From: Acidovorax sp. RAC01
GTDB lineage: Bacteria; Pseudomonadota; Gammaproteobacteria; Burkholderiales; Burkholderiaceae_C
Assembly: GCF_001714725.1 (NCBI RefSeq)
Contig: NZ_CP016447.1
Span: 434,001 to 498,000 of the forward strand
Direction of reading: 5' to 3'
DNA: 64,000 nucleotides
Numbering within the stretch: the stretch's first letter is position 1; each line of letters begins with the position of its first letter. A program made the translations under genes and the position numbers. Below, piece by piece: positions 59,968 to 64,000 of the stretch. The notes beneath the pieces are model-generated. The model was not told the origin of the DNA. It was given only the letters and a program-made list of their open reading frames with translations, and searched no databases.

Positions 59968-61038
59968 ATGAGCTCCTCTGCCTCCTCCACCCCCATTTCC
60001 TACAAAGACGCCGGTGTTGACATCGATGCAGGCGACGCACTGGTCGAGCGCATCAAGCCGCTGGCCAAGAAGACCATGCGCGAAGGGGTGCTGGCAGGGA
60101 TCGGCGGCTTTGGCGCGCTGTTTGAAGTGCCCAAGCGCTACAAGGAACCGGTGCTGGTGTCGGGCACCGACGGCGTGGGCACCAAGCTCAAGCTGGCTTT
60201 TGAGTGGAACATGCACGACACCGTGGGCATCGACCTGGTGGCCATGAGCGTGAACGACGTGCTGGTGCAAGGCGCCGAGCCCCTGTTCTTCCTCGACTAC
60301 TTTGCCTGCGGCAAGCTGGACGTGGACACCGCCGCCGCCGTGGTGGGCGGCATTGCCAAGGGCTGCGAGCTCTCGGGCTGCGCCCTGATCGGCGGCGAAA
60401 CCGCCGAAATGCCCGGCATGTACCCGGCTGGCGAATACGACCTGGCCGGTTTTGCCGTGGGTGCAGTCGAAAAATCCAAAATCCTGACCGGCAAGGACGT
60501 GAAGCCCGGCGACGTGGTGCTGGGCCTGGCCTCGGCCGGCGTGCACTCCAACGGCTTCAGCCTGGTGCGCAAGTGCATCGACCGCGCTGAAAGCCAGGGC
60601 ACCGTACCTGCCACGCTGGACGGCAAGCCCTTCAAGCACGCCGTGATGGAGCCCACCCGCCTGTACGTGAAGAACGTGCTGGCTGCGCTGGCCGCCCACC
60701 CGCACGCGGAAGGTGCCGGCGGCATCAAGGCGCTGGCCCACATCACCGGCGGCGGCCTGCTGGAGAACATCCCCCGCGTGCTGCCCGAAGGCACTGCCGC
60801 CCACCTGAAGAAGGGCAGCTGGCCCCAGACCGAGCTGTTTGCGTGGCTGCAGGCCACCGCAGGCATTGACGACATCGAGATGAACCGCACGTTCAACAAC
60901 GGGATCGGCATGGTGGTGGTGGTCGATGCCGCCGCGGCTGCAGCCACGGCCGCCACGCTGCGTGCCGCTGGCGAGGCGGTGTACGAGATTGGCGTGATTG
61001 CCGCCCGCGGCGACGGCGCTGCCGTGACGGTGGGCTGA
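59968..61038 (+). CDS. purM: Phosphoribosylformylglycinamidine cyclo-ligase
   Basis: Fifth step of purine synthesis: makes aminoimidazole ribotide. 356 residues: '[23 protein letters not shown]', '[55 protein letters not shown]', '[30 protein letters not shown]' and '[17 protein letters not shown]' are diagnostic. ATG 59968 is the family start. Confidence 0.97.
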   Translation: MSSSASSTPISYKDAGVDIDAGDALVERIKPLAKKTMREGVLAGIGGFGALFEVPKRYKEPVLVSGTDGVGTKLKLAFEWNMHDTVGIDLVAMSVNDVLVQGAEPLFFLDYFACGKLDVDTAAAVVGGIAKGCELSGCALIGGETAEMPGMYPAGEYDLAGFAVGAVEKSKILTGKDVKPGDVVLGLASAGVHSNGFSLVRKCIDRAESQGTVPATLDGKPFKHAVMEPTRLYVKNVLAALAAHPHAEGAGGIKALAHITGGGLLENIPRVLPEGTAAHLKKGSWPQTELFAWLQATAGIDDIEMNRTFNNGIGMVVVVDAAAAAATAATLRAAGEAVYEIGVIAARGDGAAVTVG

Positions 61039-61091
61039 ACACAGCCCCGCGCGCTCCCTTAACCCGCCTCCACACCCGTCCCCGCAAGCGC

Positions 61092-62222
61092 ATGGCGCTC
61101 CCCCCTGCCCTGTACGAGACCAGCCCCGACGCGCCCCCACCGCCTGGCGGCGCCCCGGTGGCCGACCCTGCCATTGCATTGCCCGCACCACCGGGCCCCG
61201 TGCTGACGCGCGGCGTGGTCATGGCCAGCTACCTGCTGGTCGCAGGCACGCTGCTGCTGGTGATGTGGCGCGGTCTGCTGCCCGGCCTGCTGTGCGTGTG
61301 CCTGGGCTTTTTGCTCACGCGGTGGCTCACGGGCTGCCTGGTGAATGCGGCGCGCCGCGTCAGCAACACGCCGGTGCGCACCTTGCGCCTGGCGCAGGTG
61401 GCCGCGGCCGGGGTGGTGATGCTGCTGCCGCTGGCCCTGCTGGCCATCGGACTGACGCATTCACGCGGCTACCTGGTGGAAGCGCCCCAGCAATACCGCG
61501 AGCTGCTCGACTACATGGCCCGCACGGTGCTCGAATTGCGCCTGAAGCTGCCGCCCGACATGGCCGCCCACCTGCCCGAGGGCGCCGCTGAAATCCAGCG
61601 CACCATCGCTGCCTACCTGGGCGCCAAGGCCGGCGCGCTGGCCATGGCGGGCCGCGCGTGGCTGGCCGGGCTGCTGTTTGCCTACGTGGGCCTGCTGATT
61701 GGCGCGCTGGCCGCCGTGCGCCCGCCCCCGGTCGACCTGGGGCCGCTGGCACAGGCGCTGCGCACCCGCATCGTGCTGTTTGGCGAGGCCTTCCGCCAGA
61801 TTGTGGCGGCGCAGTTCTGGATTGCAGCGTTCAACACCGTGCTCACGGCGCTGTTCCTGCTGTTCGTGCTGCCCCTGTGGGGCATGGCGCTGCCGTACAC
61901 GCCCATGCTGATCACGTTCACGTTTGTGGCGGGGCTGGTGCCCATTGTGGGCAACCTGGTGTGCAACGTGGTCATCACCATCGTGGGCCTGTCGGTGTCG
62001 CCGCTGGCGGCGGCTGCCTGCCTGGGCTTTTTGATCCTGATCCACAAGGCCGAGTACGTGATCAACGCCAAGGTGGTGGGCCGCCGCACGCACATGGGCG
62101 TGTGGGAGCTGCTGTCGGTGATGTTCGTGGCCGAGGCGGTGTTCGGACCTGCAGGGCTGGTGGCGGCGCCGCTGTTCTACGCGTACCTCAAGAAGGAGCT
62201 GGTGGCGGTGCGGCTGGTGTAG
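61092..62222 (+). CDS. AI-2E family (PerM-like) membrane protein, second copy
   Basis: 376 residues, eight or so helices: 'GVVMASYLLVAGTLLLVMWRGLLPGLLCVCLGFLL', 'VVMLLPLALLAIGL', then a soluble part ('LLDYMARTVLELRLKLPPDM') and 'FNTVLTALFLLFVLPLWGMALPYTPMLITFTFVAGLVPIVGNLVCNVVITIVGLSVSP'. It lacks the long acidic N-terminus of the paralogue at 6322 and is the usual purM neighbour in betaproteobacteria. Transport function unknown. Lies 53 bases after purM, probably co-transcribed; a terminator follows. Confidence 0.85.
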   Translation: MALPPALYETSPDAPPPPGGAPVADPAIALPAPPGPVLTRGVVMASYLLVAGTLLLVMWRGLLPGLLCVCLGFLLTRWLTGCLVNAARRVSNTPVRTLRLAQVAAAGVVMLLPLALLAIGLTHSRGYLVEAPQQYRELLDYMARTVLELRLKLPPDMAAHLPEGAAEIQRTIAAYLGAKAGALAMAGRAWLAGLLFAYVGLLIGALAAVRPPPVDLGPLAQALRTRIVLFGEAFRQIVAAQFWIAAFNTVLTALFLLFVLPLWGMALPYTPMLITFTFVAGLVPIVGNLVCNVVITIVGLSVSPLAAAACLGFLILIHKAEYVINAKVVGRRTHMGVWELLSVMFVAEAVFGPAGLVAAPLFYAYLKKELVAVRLV

Positions 62223-62251
62223 GGGCCCGGGCACCGCTTCCCAGACACCAC

Positions 62252-62277
62252 AAGCCCGGCACCGCCGGGCTTTTTTA
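62252..62277 (+). terminator. Intrinsic terminator after the purM unit
   Basis: AAGCCCGGC pairs with GCCGGGCTT, followed by TTTTTA. Confidence 0.85.
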
Positions 62278-62374
62278 CGCCCGCGATGGCACAGCCGGAT
62301 TGCCCGGTGCCGACCGGGTGCCGGCCAGGCGCCCAGGCGCGTGGCGCACGCATCCGGCACTGCCGCATCCATTT

Positions 62375-62439
62375 GCTACATTGTTTATAGCAATTAGGGC
62401 TTATAAAACAAGCCCTAGCGGCCTATTTGGCCCTAAACC
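62375..62439 (-). repeat. Dispersed 65-bp repeat, copy F
   Basis: Plus-strand order is TTTGCTACATTGTTTATAGC, GGGCTTATAAAACAAGCCC, TAGCGGCC. Same anchors as the others in the reverse direction. The middle is itself an inverted repeat (AGGGCTT / AAGCCCT). It lies between convergent genes. Confidence 0.6.
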
Positions 62440-63557
62440 GTCGCTTGATGACGCTGAAACTGGCGTGCGACAAAGGCCCAGACCAGCGCAGAGGCGTCCG
62501 GCCCGTCCGGGTCGCTGTAGGGCAGGCTGGCGGCGCCGCCGCTCCAGGCGTGGGCCAGGCCGTGCACCTCGCGCAGCGTGACCACCGTGCGGCCGCGGGC
62601 CTTGAAGTCTGTGACCCGCATGGCGCGCCGCTGGCCGCGCTGCAGCGTGCGCACCGGTCCGGGGCGGGCCCCCAGCGCGTCGGCCCACAGCGCTGCCGCC
62701 GCGGTGGCGTTGCGCAGCGACACCACACCATCGGCATCACCGTGCACCACCAGCAGCGGGGGCAGGTGCCGGGCAGCAGAGGCGGGCGGGGCTGGTACAG
62801 ACGCCGAGCCCGCCGCAGCAACGGCCCAAGGCAGGTCTGGCAAAAAGGCCTCGCGCCGCCCCTGCATGGCCACCAGCGCGGTGCCCGACGATTCGGCCGT
62901 GCCCGGCGCCACGCCCGAATGCATCACCACCGCACAAAAGCGCGACGGGAACAGTGCCGCCATCAGCACCGCCATGCTGGCCCCGGCCGACAGGCCCGCC
63001 ACCGCCACCCGGCCCAGGTCCACCGGGTAGCGCAGGGCCACCTTGTCAACCGCAGCCAGCAGCGTGGCGGCTTCGGCGTCGGCCTTGCCGCTGCGCCGCT
63101 CAAACCAGCTCCAGCAGCCGTGCGCGTTGGCCACGCGCTCCTGCTCGGGGTACAGCACCAGAAATCGCTCGCGGGCTGCCAGCAGGTTCATGCGCGAGAT
63201 GACCGCCAGGTCGCGCCCCGTCTGGCCGCAGCCGTGCAGCATCAACAGAAGCGGCAGCTTCTCGCCCGGGCGCACCGCCAGCCCGGGCGGCACAAACAGG
63301 TGGTAGCGCCGCGCACCCGCCGGCCCGGGGGCGACACCGCCCACCCATTCGCCCCGCGCCAGCGCGGGCTTGCGCGGCGCGGGCCGCTTGCGCACCACGG
63401 CCGCAGCCAGCCGTGGCTTGGCCACCGCCTTGGCCAGCGCCTTTTTGGCAGCGGGCCGCGCTCGCGGCGGGCGCGTGGCGCGGGCCAGCACCTTCAGGTT
63501 GCGGTGGTAGGCCCGTGTCAGCGCCGACAACGAAAACAGGGAGGTACTGCGGGGCAT
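62433..63557 (-). CDS. PHB depolymerase-family alpha/beta-hydrolase
   Basis: 374-residue esterase of the extracellular polyhydroxyalkanoate-depolymerase type. After a basic, alanine/proline/lysine-rich N-terminus (about 70 residues), the catalytic domain has oxyanion 'LLLMLHGCGQTGRDLA', nucleophile serine in 'VAGLSAGASMAVLMAALFP', aspartate in 'VVHGDADGVVSLRNA' and histidine in 'GLAHAWSGG'. No clear signal peptide and no substrate-binding domain are visible, so it may act on short or intracellular substrates. ATG 63557. Confidence 0.88.
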   Translation of the reverse strand: MPRSTSLFSLSALTRAYHRNLKVLARATRPPRARPAAKKALAKAVAKPRLAAAVVRKRPAPRKPALARGEWVGGVAPGPAGARRYHLFVPPGLAVRPGEKLPLLLMLHGCGQTGRDLAVISRMNLLAARERFLVLYPEQERVANAHGCWSWFERRSGKADAEAATLLAAVDKVALRYPVDLGRVAVAGLSAGASMAVLMAALFPSRFCAVVMHSGVAPGTAESSGTALVAMQGRREAFLPDLPWAVAAAGSASVPAPPASAARHLPPLLVVHGDADGVVSLRNATAAAALWADALGARPGPVRTLQRGQRRAMRVTDFKARGRTVVTLREVHGLAHAWSGGAASLPYSDPDGPDASALVWAFVARQFQRHQATV

Positions 63558-64000
63558 GGGTAGGAAGGATGGAGGGGTGCCACAGAGGCCGTCGGCGACC
63601 ACCAGAATAAGGGAAAACCCGAATCACCATAACAGCTTCTGTGCTCAGGAGCTGTAGGCCAGCGGGCCCGGCAGCGGACCGCAAGCCCCTTGCGAGGGCG
63701 GGTGGGAGCCGTGGGGCGGCGGAAAGCCGACCAGTCGTGCATCTATAGCTATCTATTGAATAGCAATAAACCGATACAGAACATGCGCTAGCGGCCTTTT
63801 TTGTATCCAATTCGCGTTGCAGGGCCTGGTGCGGGCATCTCGGGGCGTTTTCTCCCTCTGCGCCACAGGGACTGCATCGGCTGGTGCCGTGCGCCATGTC
63901 GGAGTGGCCCAGGGCAGGCACCGGGAGCGCTGGCGACTCCACCGTGCACAACCGCACACCCCACGTCTGTCTGAAAATGATTGATATTAGGCCGCTATGG
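63558..64000. other. Terminal 443 bases without a complete gene
   Basis: Holds repeat copy G (63741-63806). The last bases contain an ATG at 63997 that could start a gene beyond the edge; nothing supports or excludes it. Confidence 0.35.
63741..63806 (-). repeat. Dispersed 65-bp repeat, copy G
   Basis: Plus-strand order CTATAGCTATCTATTGAATA, then ATGCGCTAGCGGCC and TTTTTTGTATCC; anchors as in copy F, reverse direction. Confidence 0.6.

Overview
The window is GC-rich chromosome from a betaproteobacterium, most likely a member of the Comamonadaceae (Acidovorax-like). The reasons are the ppc / hemC-hemD-hemX-hemY arrangement, a Bug/TctC-type solute receptor, the flhD-flhC pair, a RibH2-type lumazine synthase under an FMN riboswitch, and two families of dispersed intergenic repeats that I associate from memory with this family. 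No species call is possible from the sequence alone.

Layout. 0-10 kb: end of an EamA exporter, a rhodanese sulfurtransferase, the flagellar master regulator flhDC, a FlgO-type lipoprotein pair on the opposite strand, a spherulin-4-like lipoprotein, an AI-2E-family membrane protein and a GGDEF-EAL protein. 10.6-27.5 kb: ppc, the heme operon hemCDXY, cytochrome b561 with two YceI proteins, a VOC protein, valS, galU, a TusA-like protein, a Nudix hydrolase and cysM, ending at tRNA-Leu(CAA). 27.5-38.2 kb: an integrated element in the 3' end of that tRNA. 38.2-64 kb: housekeeping and metabolism again. This part holds DUF1090 and DUF6279 proteins, a LysR/gcdH/CoA-transferase glutarate locus, riboswitch-controlled ribH2, cheV, an envelope protein pair, an epimerase and an iron-sulfur flavin reductase. 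A two-component system with a TctC-like receptor, folK-pcnB-HAD-hda, an MFS transporter, purM, a second AI-2E-family protein and a polyhydroxyalkanoate depolymerase-like esterase complete it.

The element (about 10.6 kb) is the most unusual part. It has a P4-type tyrosine integrase at its right end and a long PriCT/Toprim/DUF927 primase-helicase-like protein at its left end. Between them lies a tightly packed operon of small genes including an AlpA regulator. It has no recognisable capsid, tail or terminase gene, so it looks like a phage-satellite-type or plasmid-like island. Three non-coding structures support autonomous behaviour. TGTCCGCA octamers, partly spaced exactly 11 bp apart, lie in two separate clusters, like the bipartite origin of P4. 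GGGGGTA(C/T) arrays lie near both ends, like integrase arm sites. A leader with complementary segments precedes the operon, reminiscent of P4 RNA-based immunity. Between operon and integrase is an AT-richer, unrecognised two-gene cargo (a 292-residue soluble protein overlapping a four-helix membrane protein). Its place in the element makes it a candidate undescribed defence or exclusion system; this is inference.

Two repeat families shape the rest of the window. A dispersed repeat of about 65 bp occurs seven times, once in frame inside hemD. A palindromic GC-rich repeat occurs three times around hemC, hemX/hemY and the yceI genes, once in frame as an N-terminal extension of HemC.
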